NCBI RefSeq assembly: GCF_016734815.1
Contig: NZ_JAERQF010000013.1
Span: forward strand, 51,722 to 115,721
DNA: 64,000 nt
Reading direction: 5' to 3'
Origin: Hymenobacter rubidus
Lineage (GTDB): Bacteria > Bacteroidota > Bacteroidia > Cytophagales > Hymenobacteraceae
Within the stretch, counting starts at the first letter, position 1. Each line of letters opens with the position of its first letter. The translations under genes were made by a program, and so were the position numbers. The notes under the pieces are model-generated. The model had not been told where the DNA came from, searched no databases, and saw only the letters and a list, made by a program, of their open reading frames with translations. Below, one piece after another: positions 23,772-31,848 of the stretch.

Positions 23772-25610
23772 ATGCAGTCCTTGCCCCACGTCCCCGAAGC
23801 CCTGTTTCCCAACGCCTTGCTGGTGGAAGTTGCCTGGGAGGTCTGCAACCAGGTGGGGGGCATCTACACCGTTATCCGGAGCAAAGTGCCGGCCACCGTG
23901 CCCGCCTGGGGCGACCGGTACTGCCTGCTGGGCCCCTACTTCCCCAGCATGGCCCAGGGCGAGTTTGAGCCCTTCGATGAGCTAACGGTGCACACCGGCG
24001 CCGACCCGTTTGTGGCCGCCGTGCGCATCATGCGGGCCCAGGGCTACGACGTGCAGATTGGCACCTGGCTCATCACCGGCCGGCCGCGCGTGGTGCTCAT
24101 CAACCCTTTCCAGGCCTACAACGAACTCCCCCGGCACAAAGCCGAGCTCTGGCAGCGCCACGGTATTCCCTCGCCCGACAACGACGATTTGCTGCACCAA
24201 GTCATTGCTTTCGGGCACCTCACCACGGTTTTCTTCCAGCATGTGGCCAGCCAGCGGGCCGAGGGCCAGCGCCTGCTGGGCCACTTTCACGAGTGGATGA
24301 CCGGCGTGTCCATCCCGGAACTGCGCCGCCTGCAAGTGCCTGTGCACCTGCTCTTCACTACCCACGCCACCCTGCTGGGCCGCTACCTGGCCATGAACGA
24401 CCCGGCTTTCTACGACCACCTGATGTGGGTAAACTGGGAAAACGAGGCCAAGCATTTTAACATCGAGTCGGCGGTGAAGATGGAACGGGCCGCCGCCCAC
24501 GGCAGCCACGTCTTCACGACGGTGAGCGAGCTGACCGTGCGCGAGTGCATCTACTTGCTGGACCGGATTCCGGACGCGGTGCTGCCCAACGGCCTCAACA
24601 TCGAGCGCTTCGTGGCCCTGCACGAGTTCCAGAACCTGCACCAGCAGTACAAGGCCAAGATTCACGAGTTCGTGATGGCGCACTTCTTCCAGTCGTATGC
24701 CTTCGACCTAGACAAGACGCTGTACTTCTTTACCTCGGGCCGCTACGAGTACCACAACAAAGGCTTCGACCTGACCCTCGAAGCCCTGGCCCGCCTCAAC
24801 TACCGCCTCCAGCAGAGCGGCATGGAGGGCCAGGTGGTGATGTTTTTCATCACCAAGCGGCCCTTCACCAGCATCAACCCGCAGGTGCTGGAGCGCCGCG
24901 CCATGCTGGACGAAGTGCACGAAACCTGCCTCGCCATTGAGCGGCAAGTGGGCGAACGGCTGTTCTACGCCGCCGCTTCCAGTCCCGACCACAAGCTGCC
25001 CGAGCTGGGCGCCATGGTGGACGACTACTGGAAGCTGCGCTACCGCCGCCAGCTGCAAAGCTGGAAAACCAACGCCCTGCCTCCCGTCGTCACCCACAAC
25101 CTGGCGAACGATGCCGACGACGACATCCTGAACTTCATGCGCCAGGCCAACCTGCTCAACCACAAGCACGACCGGGTGAAAATGGTGTACCACCCCGATT
25201 TTGTGTCGCCGGCCTCGCCCCTGCTGGGCATGGAGTACGGGCAGTTTGTGCGCGGCTGCCACCTGGGCGTGTTTCCGAGCTATTACGAGCCCTGGGGCTA
25301 CACCCCGCTCGAATGCGTGGCCCGCGGCGTGCCCGCCATCACCTCCGACCTCTCGGGCTTCGGCGACTACGTGCTCGAAACCATTCCGGACCCCGAGCAG
25401 AAAGGCATTTTTGTGGTACACCGCCAGGAAAAATCCTTCGACGAGTCGGCCGACGAGCTCACCGAAATGCTCTGGCAATTCGTGCAGCTCAACCGCCGCG
25501 ACCGCATCATGCAGCGCAACGCCGTGGAAAGCTCCGCCGAGCTGTTCGACTGGAAAAACCTGCGCGTGCACTACGACCGGGCCTACGCGCTGGCGCTGGA
25601 ACGGCAGTAG
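23772..25610 (+). CDS. Glycogen synthase, GT3 (eukaryote-like) family
   Basis: 612 aa, the size of GT3 glycogen synthases and larger than ADP-glucose GT5 GlgA (~480 aa). Motifs: EVAWEVCNQVGGIYTVIRSK at the N terminus (donor loop), HFHEWMTG, FTTHATLLGRY, and the C-terminal catalytic region YYEPWGYTPLECVARGVPAITSDLSGFGD with the conserved Glu of the E-x7-E pattern. It elongates alpha-1,4-glucan in the cytoplasm. With the GH13 enzyme upstream it forms a small glycogen locus interrupted by YitT and a nitroreductase. The start at 23772 places the donor loop near residue 25. Confidence 0.9.
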   Translation: MQSLPHVPEALFPNALLVEVAWEVCNQVGGIYTVIRSKVPATVPAWGDRYCLLGPYFPSMAQGEFEPFDELTVHTGADPFVAAVRIMRAQGYDVQIGTWLITGRPRVVLINPFQAYNELPRHKAELWQRHGIPSPDNDDLLHQVIAFGHLTTVFFQHVASQRAEGQRLLGHFHEWMTGVSIPELRRLQVPVHLLFTTHATLLGRYLAMNDPAFYDHLMWVNWENEAKHFNIESAVKMERAAAHGSHVFTTVSELTVRECIYLLDRIPDAVLPNGLNIERFVALHEFQNLHQQYKAKIHEFVMAHFFQSYAFDLDKTLYFFTSGRYEYHNKGFDLTLEALARLNYRLQQSGMEGQVVMFFITKRPFTSINPQVLERRAMLDEVHETCLAIERQVGERLFYAAASSPDHKLPELGAMVDDYWKLRYRRQLQSWKTNALPPVVTHNLANDADDDILNFMRQANLLNHKHDRVKMVYHPDFVSPASPLLGMEYGQFVRGCHLGVFPSYYEPWGYTPLECVARGVPAITSDLSGFGDYVLETIPDPEQKGIFVVHRQEKSFDESADELTEMLWQFVQLNRRDRIMQRNAVESSAELFDWKNLRVHYDRAYALALERQ

Positions 25611-25612
25611 TT

Positions 25613-25712
25613 GCTCAGCGAACCTGCGCGTCTCTTCTACGTCCTCTGCGGCAACTTCCGTTGAACGACATCACCGCTGAGGACGCAGAAGAGACGCGCA
25701 GGTTCGCTGAGC
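25613..25712. repeat. Palindromic repeat, family D
   Basis: 39-nt arms, 25613-25651 and 25674-25712, with about two mismatches. The outer tip is GCTCAGCGAACCTGCGCG and the loop 22 nt. It sits between the glycogen synthase stop and the next gene on the same strand. Confidence 0.88.
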
Positions 25713-25728
25713 CCCATTCCAACTGGAT

Positions 25729-26598
25729 ATGCAGAAGATACTAGCCATAGCCGCGCTTATATCCTTGGTTACCACCGCCCTCGCCCACGAGTTCTGGCTT
25801 GAAGCCCCGTCTTTCCACGTCCATCCTGGCCAAACGGTGAACGTGCACACCTTCATTGGGGCCGACTTTAAGGGCGAACCCTGGACCACCAAGGCCACCA
25901 AAATCCAGCGCCTGGTGCGGTACGGCCCTACGCCAACCGACAGCACCAACCTCACCCCCAGCAGCCCGGCCGAAACCGACACTTTCCGCACAGCCTTCAC
26001 CTTCGTGCAGCCGGGCACCCACGTCGTGCTGCTGCGCTCCACCAACTCCTTCATCGAGCTGCCCGCCGCGCAATTCACCGCCTACCTGCGCGAAGAAGGC
26101 CTCGACTACGCCCTGAAGTTGCGCCAGGAGCGGGATGAGATGGACAAACCCGGCCGCGAAACTTACCGGCGCTGCGCCAAAACGCTGGTGCAGGTGGGCG
26201 AAGCGGCCGCTACTGCCCCGGTCACTGACAGCGCCTGCCGCCGCGTGTACGGCCTGCCGCTGGAGCTAGTGCCCGAGCAAAACCCCTACCGGCTGGGCAC
26301 CGACAAAGCCCTGACTGTGCGCGTACTGCGCGCCGGCAAGCCCGCCTTTGGGACGGCCGTGCAGGTGTGGCAGCGGCAGCCTAGCGGCTTGCCTACCACC
26401 CATTACACCACCCGCGCCAACCAAAACGGGCGAATCTTGTTACGCTTGTCCGGACCGGGGCCCTACCTGCTGGCTGCGGTGGATATGAGCACGGCCCCGG
26501 CCAAGCTCCGCGACCGCGCCGACTGGCAATCGACCTGGGCTTCGCTCACTTTTGCCGGGCCGCCCGCTGCCGCTCTGCACACGCCGGCAAAACATTGA
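25729..26598 (+). CDS. DUF4198-like periplasmic protein
   Basis: 289 aa with a signal peptide (MQKILAIAALISLVTTALA) and an immediate His-containing N terminus (HEFWLEAPSFHVHPGQTVNVH), the typical opening of DUF4198 proteins, which are often linked to nickel/cobalt uptake. The second half (about 185-285) has an immunoglobulin-like pattern (LTVRVLRAGKPAFGTAVQVW, RANQNGRILLRL). No metal transporter gene is adjacent, so the metal link is by family only. Confidence 0.75.
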   Translation: MQKILAIAALISLVTTALAHEFWLEAPSFHVHPGQTVNVHTFIGADFKGEPWTTKATKIQRLVRYGPTPTDSTNLTPSSPAETDTFRTAFTFVQPGTHVVLLRSTNSFIELPAAQFTAYLREEGLDYALKLRQERDEMDKPGRETYRRCAKTLVQVGEAAATAPVTDSACRRVYGLPLELVPEQNPYRLGTDKALTVRVLRAGKPAFGTAVQVWQRQPSGLPTTHYTTRANQNGRILLRLSGPGPYLLAAVDMSTAPAKLRDRADWQSTWASLTFAGPPAAALHTPAKH

Positions 26599-26630
26599 CC
26601 AGCTTCACCCAAAATTTTGGGTTTTTTCTT

Positions 26631-26638
26631 TACCTTCG
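26631..26638 (+). promoter_or_regulatory. -7 box (TACCTTCG) of STAS gene
   Basis: One mismatch to TAnnTTTG, 30 nt before the ATG at 26669. Confidence 0.4.
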
Positions 26639-26668
26639 CCGTTCCCTTACCCTCCTCGCTTACGCTGT

Positions 26669-27043
26669 ATGAAGTACACGATTGATAAAAAAGAAAGCTA
26701 CACCATCATCACGATTGAGGAAAAGAAGCTCGATACCACTGTCGCGCCCGACCTCAAATCGGAGTTCGTGAAGCTGAACGCTGAAGGCATTAACAACCTG
26801 ATACTGGACCTCACCAACGTGAAGTACACCGATTCGTCGGGCCTCAGCTCCATCCTCATTGCGAACCGCCTGTGCAATTCCACCGGTGGCCTGCTGGTGC
26901 TCACCGGCCTGCAAGACCACGTCCTCAAACTCATCACCATCAGCAAGCTCGAATCGGTGCTGCACATTCTGCCCACGGTGGAAGAAGGCATCGACCGCGT
27001 GTTTCTGCACGCCATCGAGCGCGACCTGACGGACAAAGAGTAG
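26669..27043 (+). CDS. STAS-domain protein (anti-anti-sigma type)
   Basis: 124-aa single STAS domain. The phosphorylatable Ser region is VKYTDSSGLSSIL (about residues 51-63), preceded by the strand NLILDLTNV. The family acts as an anti-sigma-factor antagonist or as a partner-switching scaffold when dephosphorylated. No HPK-type anti-sigma kinase or phosphatase gene is nearby, so the partner is unknown. The start ATG gives the canonical length; open sequence upstream is spurious. Confidence 0.88.
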   Translation: MKYTIDKKESYTIITIEEKKLDTTVAPDLKSEFVKLNAEGINNLILDLTNVKYTDSSGLSSILIANRLCNSTGGLLVLTGLQDHVLKLITISKLESVLHILPTVEEGIDRVFLHAIERDLTDKE

Positions 27044-27050
27044 GTTTTTT

Positions 27051-27201
27051 TAGCTTCTAGCTATTGGCTGTTAGCTGTTAGCCTTCTTCTCAGGAGCGCA
27101 ACAGTTGGCAGCCAATTTCATTTTGCCGTTTCGCCGCGCTTGGCTTGTCCTTTATTTCACCTTAAAAAAGCTAACAGCCAGCAGCTAATAGCGAACAGCT
27201 A
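27051..27201. repeat. Inverted repeat, family E (TTAGCTGTTAGC type)
   Basis: Arms 27051-27082 and 27170-27201, imperfect, composed of variants of TTAGCTGTTAGC and GCTAATAGC, about 87 nt apart. The right arm ends 3 nt before the rnz start. Confidence 0.7.
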
Positions 27202-27204
27202 CTT

Positions 27205-28116
27205 GTGACTTTTGAGCTGAAAATTCTGGGCTCGGCCTCGGCCACCCCCACCGCCGGGCGCCACCCCACGGCGCAGGTGCTCACGGTGGGCTCGTCTAAC
27301 TACCTCATTGACTGCGGCGAAGGCACGCAGTGGCAGATGCTGGAGTACCGCGTGCGGCCTCATCACATGCGGGCCATTTTCATTTCGCACCTGCACGGCG
27401 ACCATTATTTTGGGCTGTTTGGGCTGTTGGGCACCATGCACTTGCAAGGCCGCACCCAGCCGCTGTGCATCATTGGCCCGCCGGGCCTCGATGAGGTACT
27501 GGTGACCCAGGCGCGGGTTTCGAGCATGCAGCTCGGGTTTGCCATGACCTTTGTAGTTGTCGATACGGAAGCGCACGCCGCGGTGTATGAAGACGAGAAC
27601 GTAACGGTGGCGTCGTTGCCCATGCGCCACCGCATTCCGTGCGCCGGCTACCTGTTTGCCGAAAAGCCGCGCCGCGCCAACCTGCTGAAGGAAAAGCTGC
27701 CCCCCGGCCTCTCGCCCGCGCAGCTAGCCCGCCTGGCCCAGGGCGAAGACCTCGAAGCCGACGACCAGACGCCCGCCGTGCGCCACGCCGATGTATCGGT
27801 TCCGGCCCCGCCGCCCCGCCGCTACGCCTTCTTCTCCGACACCCTCTACACGCCAGGCCTCGCCAGCCTCATCCACGGCGCCGACTTGCTGTACCACGAG
27901 GCCACTTTCCTGGAAGAACTGCGCGACCGCGCCGCCCAAACCCACCACAGCACCGCCCGCCAGGCCGCCCAACTAGCGCACGATGCCGACGTGAAACGGC
28001 TCTTGCTGGGCCACTTCTCCAGCCGCTACAAGGCCCTGGACCCGCTGTTGAGCGAAGCGCAGGCCGTATTTCCTACCGCCGAGCTGGCCACTGAGGGCTT
28101 GGTGGTGAGCTTGTAA
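27205..28116 (+). CDS. rnz: Ribonuclease Z
   Basis: 303-aa metallo-beta-lactamase-fold tRNA 3'-processing endonuclease. Zn-binding motif SHLHGDH near residue 62, later FFSDTLYTP (Asp ligand) and LLLGHFSSRY (His ligand), plus the long exosite-type arm region between. The family N terminus TFELKILGSASATPT is reached directly from the GTG at 27205, which starts 3 nt after the right arm of repeat E, leaving little room for an independent leader. Confidence 0.92.
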   Translation: MTFELKILGSASATPTAGRHPTAQVLTVGSSNYLIDCGEGTQWQMLEYRVRPHHMRAIFISHLHGDHYFGLFGLLGTMHLQGRTQPLCIIGPPGLDEVLVTQARVSSMQLGFAMTFVVVDTEAHAAVYEDENVTVASLPMRHRIPCAGYLFAEKPRRANLLKEKLPPGLSPAQLARLAQGEDLEADDQTPAVRHADVSVPAPPPRRYAFFSDTLYTPGLASLIHGADLLYHEATFLEELRDRAAQTHHSTARQAAQLAHDADVKRLLLGHFSSRYKALDPLLSEAQAVFPTAELATEGLVVSL

Positions 28117-28143
28117 TAACCAAACCCCATCGTTCCCCTCCTC

Positions 28144-28230
28144 TCATCCTGAGCACGGCAAACGCCCTTGTCGAGATAGAAACCAAGTCGGCTTGACGTA
28201 GTAATAGGTCCCTCGCTGCGCTCAGGATGA
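28144..28230. repeat. Palindromic repeat, family A-related (degenerate)
   Basis: Outer tips TCATCCTGAGC (28144-28154) and GCTCAGGATGA (28220-28230). The right side continues inwards as GCAGCGAGGGACC in complement, while the left side has been replaced. It lies between rnz and yhhQ. Confidence 0.6.
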
Positions 28231-28257
28231 CAGCGTACCTTGGTAACCCATTTTTTC

Positions 28258-29004
28258 ATGAACACCTTCGCCAGCAAAAAACAACAGCTCTACCTCGTTC
28301 TCAGCGGTATTTTTCTGGTTAACGCGCTGCTGGCCGAAATCATTGGCGTCAAGATTTTTTCGGCGGATAAGTTGATGGGACTGCCCGGCAGCCTCACGGC
28401 GGGTGTGCTCATCTGGCCGGTGGTGTTTGTGACCACGGACATCATCAACGAGTATTTTGGCAAGGAGGGCGTGCTGCGCATCAGCTACCTCACGGTGGTG
28501 CTCATTCTGTTTGCTTTTGGCGTTATCTACCTCACCACTAAGCTACCCCCAGCCGATTTTTGGCTTGACGTGAACAAGACCGATAACCTGGGCCGGCCGT
28601 TCAACATCGATTTTGCCTACCAGAGTATTTTCCGGCAGGGCCTGGGCATCATCACGGGCTCCATTGTGGCGTTTGCGGTGGGGCAGGTGCTCGATGCCAC
28701 CATTTTTGCAGCCATTCGCCGGGCCACGGGCGGGCGCTTGGTGTGGCTCCGCGCCACGGGCTCTACGCTGATTTCGCAATTGGTCGACTCGTTCGTGGTG
28801 CTTTACGTGGCGTTTTACCTGTTCGGCAACTGGACTTTCGACCAGGTTATCGCGGTGGCCAACACCAATTACTGGTACAAATTTGCGGCGGCTGTTTTGC
28901 TGACGCCCGTGCTTTACCTGGCCCACTTTCTGATTGACAAGTACTTGGGACAGGAAGAAACCAGCGAGTTGCAAGTGGAAGCCGCCGAAAACGTGAGTGT
29001 GTGA
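28258..29004 (+). CDS. yhhQ: Queuosine precursor transporter YhhQ
   Basis: 248-aa inner-membrane protein of the YhhQ/VUT family (7-cyano-7-deazaguanine import) with six to seven TM segments. Conserved features are the opening NALLAEIIGVKIF, TTDIINEYFGK, a long periplasmic loop, and LISQLVDSFVVLYVAFYL near residue 180. The ATG at 28258 follows a family A-related repeat. It suggests that the cell salvages preQ0/preQ1. Confidence 0.9.
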   Translation: MNTFASKKQQLYLVLSGIFLVNALLAEIIGVKIFSADKLMGLPGSLTAGVLIWPVVFVTTDIINEYFGKEGVLRISYLTVVLILFAFGVIYLTTKLPPADFWLDVNKTDNLGRPFNIDFAYQSIFRQGLGIITGSIVAFAVGQVLDATIFAAIRRATGGRLVWLRATGSTLISQLVDSFVVLYVAFYLFGNWTFDQVIAVANTNYWYKFAAAVLLTPVLYLAHFLIDKYLGQEETSELQVEAAENVSV

Positions 29005-29035
29005 ATTCGCACGCGGGCAATGGGGTTCTGGCCCC

Positions 29036-29647
29036 ATGAGCGTTCGATTTTTTTTAGTAGTAGCCGGAATGGCTGTGGGGCCCGGCATTGCGCAGGCGCA
29101 ATTTGCCTTTGCCCCCGGCACCTACGAATTGGCCAACGGCAGCAAAGGCAGCGCCCAGCTGAAGCTGGTGCTGGCCGAAGGCGGCAGCCCCGCCACGGTG
29201 GTGGGCAGCAAAAACGGCCGCGAGCGCACGTTTCGCAGCCCCGAGCTGCCGGTTTTCACCATTGATACCCACCGTTTTGTACGAGCGAATGACTTCCGGC
29301 TGCTCAGTGGCACCGATGCCGAATCCAAGGACCCGGCTTGGCTCGAAATCCTGGAAACCGGTTCGGTCGAGCTCTACTTTTACTATTATCAGGTCGAGAT
29401 GGGGCCCAATTTTAAGGCGCACGTGAAGCTGCCGGTGCTGCGCAAGCCCGGAACCAGCACGTACTTTGCGTATAGTCCCGGCCGCACGCCGGGGTTCGAC
29501 CAAAAATTAGCGCCCGGCACCTTTGTGGCGGCGCTCTTTCCGGCCGACCCGGTGCTGCAACGGCAATTTGCTACCAACGCCGTGAGCCGGGCTCAGCTCG
29601 CGGCCGTCGTGCATGCTTACAACCAAGGCGTGCGCTTAACCCCTTAA
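29036..29647 (+). CDS. Hypothetical secreted protein (203 aa)
   Basis: Signal peptide SVRFFLVVAGMAVGPGIAQA, then a mature part that opens with FAFAPGTYELANGSKGSAQLKLV, a pattern common in uncharacterised Bacteroidota secreted proteins. No catalytic motif, lipobox or TM segment. It lies 31 nt after yhhQ on the same strand. Confidence 0.65.
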   Translation: MSVRFFLVVAGMAVGPGIAQAQFAFAPGTYELANGSKGSAQLKLVLAEGGSPATVVGSKNGRERTFRSPELPVFTIDTHRFVRANDFRLLSGTDAESKDPAWLEILETGSVELYFYYYQVEMGPNFKAHVKLPVLRKPGTSTYFAYSPGRTPGFDQKLAPGTFVAALFPADPVLQRQFATNAVSRAQLAAVVHAYNQGVRLTP

Positions 29648-29733
29648 TTTGGTTGGCAGTCATCATTGCTCGCGGTAATTCAACCAGCTACACGAACAAC
29701 TGACAACTGGCAACTGGCAACTAAACTCTCTGC

Positions 29734-30708
29734 ATGTCCCGCATTCTTACCGGCATCCAAAGCACCGGCCGCCCGCACCTGGGCAACCTGCTCGGCGCCA
29801 TCCTCCCGGCCATCGAGCTGTCGAAAAATCCGGCCAACGACACGCTGTATTTCATCGCCGACCTGCACTCGCTCACCACCGTGCGCGACCCCGCGCTGCT
29901 GCGTGCCAACACCTACGCCGTGGCCGCCGCGTGGCTGGCCTGCGGCTTCGACACCGAAAAAAACCTGTTCTACCGGCAGTCCGACGTGCCGCAGGTCACC
30001 GAGCTGACGTGGTACCTGAGCTGCTTCACGCCCTACCCGATGCTGGCCAATGCGCACAGCTTCAAGGATAAAAGCGACAAGCTGTCGGACGTGAACGCCG
30101 GCCTCTTCACCTACCCCGTGCTGATGGCGGCCGACATCCTGCTCTACGACGCCGACATCGTGCCAGTGGGCAAAGACCAGATTCAGCACCTCGAAATAGC
30201 CCGCGACATCGCCCAGGCCTTCAATACCCGCTACGGCGACACGCTGGTGCCGCCCCAGGCCCGCGTCGATGCCGAACTCATGACCATTCCCGGCACCGAC
30301 GGGGCCAAGATGAGCAAGAGCTACGGCAACATCATCGACGTATTCGCCCCCGAAAAGGAGTTGCTGAAAGCCGTAAAAAGCATTATTTCGGACAGCACAC
30401 CGCTGGAAGCACCCAAAAACCCGGATACGGACGTCACCTTCAAGCTGTATTCGCTGCTGGCTACGCCCGCCGAGACGGCCACCATGCGCCAGCACTACGA
30501 AGCCGGCGGCTACGGCTACGGACACGCCAAAAAGGAGCTGTACGAGCTGATTCTGCGCCGCTTTGCCACCGAGCGGGAGCTGTTCGACTTCTATCTGGCA
30601 AACCTGCCGGAGCTGGACGCCAAGCTCGCCATTGGGGCCAGGCGCGCGCAGGAATACGGCGCCGGCGTGCTGGCCAAAGTGCGCCAGAAGGTGGGCTACG
30701 GACGGTAG
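29734..30708 (+). CDS. trpS: Tryptophanyl-tRNA synthetase
   Basis: 324-aa class I aminoacyl-tRNA synthetase. The HIGH-type motif is RPHLGN near residue 14 and KMSKS lies in GTDGAKMSKSYGN near residue 192. The length matches bacterial TrpS. The TAG stop is the outer tip of a long perfect hairpin shared with the convergent gene. Confidence 0.95.
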   Translation: MSRILTGIQSTGRPHLGNLLGAILPAIELSKNPANDTLYFIADLHSLTTVRDPALLRANTYAVAAAWLACGFDTEKNLFYRQSDVPQVTELTWYLSCFTPYPMLANAHSFKDKSDKLSDVNAGLFTYPVLMAADILLYDADIVPVGKDQIQHLEIARDIAQAFNTRYGDTLVPPQARVDAELMTIPGTDGAKMSKSYGNIIDVFAPEKELLKAVKSIISDSTPLEAPKNPDTDVTFKLYSLLATPAETATMRQHYEAGGYGYGHAKKELYELILRRFATERELFDFYLANLPELDAKLAIGARRAQEYGAGVLAKVRQKVGYGR

Positions 30709-30792
30709 TTTTTGCACAGCGTGAAAAGAGGGACAGAAGTTTGAACGGCTCCGTCAAGCTTCTGTCCCTCTTTTCACGCCGTGCAAAAACTA
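30706..30792. repeat. Stop-to-stop hairpin between convergent genes
   Basis: Long near-perfect inverted repeat from the TAG of trpS (30706-30708) to the TAG of the opposite gene (30790-30792). The arms run TAGTTTTTGCAC...GTGAAAAGAGGGACAGAAG and complement. It could terminate both transcripts; the U-tracts lie inside the arms. Confidence 0.85.
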
Positions 30793-31710
30793 AAAGGTTT
30801 GCTGCTGCTGCGCCGAGAAGCTGAAGCCAACCTTGCTGCCGCGGCTGACTTGCTGATTTTCGAGCTTTTGCTTGACGCTGATTTTCTGAATTTCGGGGAG
30901 CAGCGGGGCAATGAGGTCGTTATTGACGGCCGCAATCATGGCGCTTTCCACGAAAAGGCGCATGGCATTGGGCGTAATGATGTTGTCGGACATGTCGTTG
31001 TCGGGGAGCTCCAGCTGCTGCACCCCCTCGAGGAAGTAGTGGTTTTCGATGTTGACCAGCAGACGGCCCACCAGGTAACCGGGGTCGTTCAGGCGCTGGT
31101 ATTTGATGCTGTCGGCCATGAAGTTATAGGCCATGATGTGGCCAAAGAAGCGGCGGCGAAAATCCGCCTCCACGTACTTGCTGGGCATGGGGCCGTACTC
31201 GTCGGGGAAGGTGACGATGTTGGAGTGCATGACGAACACCAGCAAATCGCCCGAAAAGCGAATGTGAAACTCCATGTCGTTGATGGAGCGGTACTCAATC
31301 ACCACGCTCGAATCGAGGGGCGTGAGGCGGCGCGTAAGCTCCACCACCAACTCCTGCGACACCAGCCGCAGGCAATCGAATGCGGCCTGGGTGTTGCGGT
31401 AAATGGCCTGCTTGGCGGTGGATTTTTGTTTGAGGCCTTCAAAAATCTGGTCGAGCCGGTCGGGCGGAGCTTCTACCGGCGAGCCGGCTTCGGCGGTGGG
31501 ATGGTCGTTGGTGGCCGTGGCCCCGCTGTGGCTGGTGTCGGGGGCCGCGGGCTTCTTATCCGGGAGGCGGTCGGCGTCGGCCTTGCGGGCTTTGGCGCCC
31601 CGTTTTTTGGGCGGGACGGGCGTTACCAGCTGCTCAGCAGCACCGGCGGGCGTTTCGGATGGAGCAAATAGCTCCGGCTCCGCGTTTTTTGTGGTGGGTG
31701 ACTTGGCCAT
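30790..31710 (-). CDS. Conserved hypothetical protein (306 aa)
   Basis: N-terminal ~90 residues are disordered and Lys/Ala/Pro-rich (PPKKRGAKARKADADRLPDK). The folded part (about 95-290) is well balanced: DQIFEGLKQKSTAKQAIYRNT, FHIRFSGDLLVFVMHSNIV, FGHIMAYNFMADSIKYQRLND, NIENHYFLEG. It ends in a Gln/Phe-rich tail. No signal or TM segment. It looks like a cytoplasmic Bacteroidota protein; the family is not recognised. The stop codon is the tip of the hairpin shared with trpS. Confidence 0.7.
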   Translation of the reverse strand: MAKSPTTKNAEPELFAPSETPAGAAEQLVTPVPPKKRGAKARKADADRLPDKKPAAPDTSHSGATATNDHPTAEAGSPVEAPPDRLDQIFEGLKQKSTAKQAIYRNTQAAFDCLRLVSQELVVELTRRLTPLDSSVVIEYRSINDMEFHIRFSGDLLVFVMHSNIVTFPDEYGPMPSKYVEADFRRRFFGHIMAYNFMADSIKYQRLNDPGYLVGRLLVNIENHYFLEGVQQLELPDNDMSDNIITPNAMRLFVESAMIAAVNNDLIAPLLPEIQKISVKQKLENQQVSRGSKVGFSFSAQQQQTF

Positions 31711-31848
31711 ACGAGAAGGAAATGGCGCCCCGCAGAGTGGGAGGCGGAATGAAAAGCAACCACGGCAACTGCTGCCCCGATTCCACGGCTGCTCTTGGTA
31801 GGTACGAAAGCAAGCGGGCGCATAGTTGCAGAGCTGGCCGAGCTTTTC

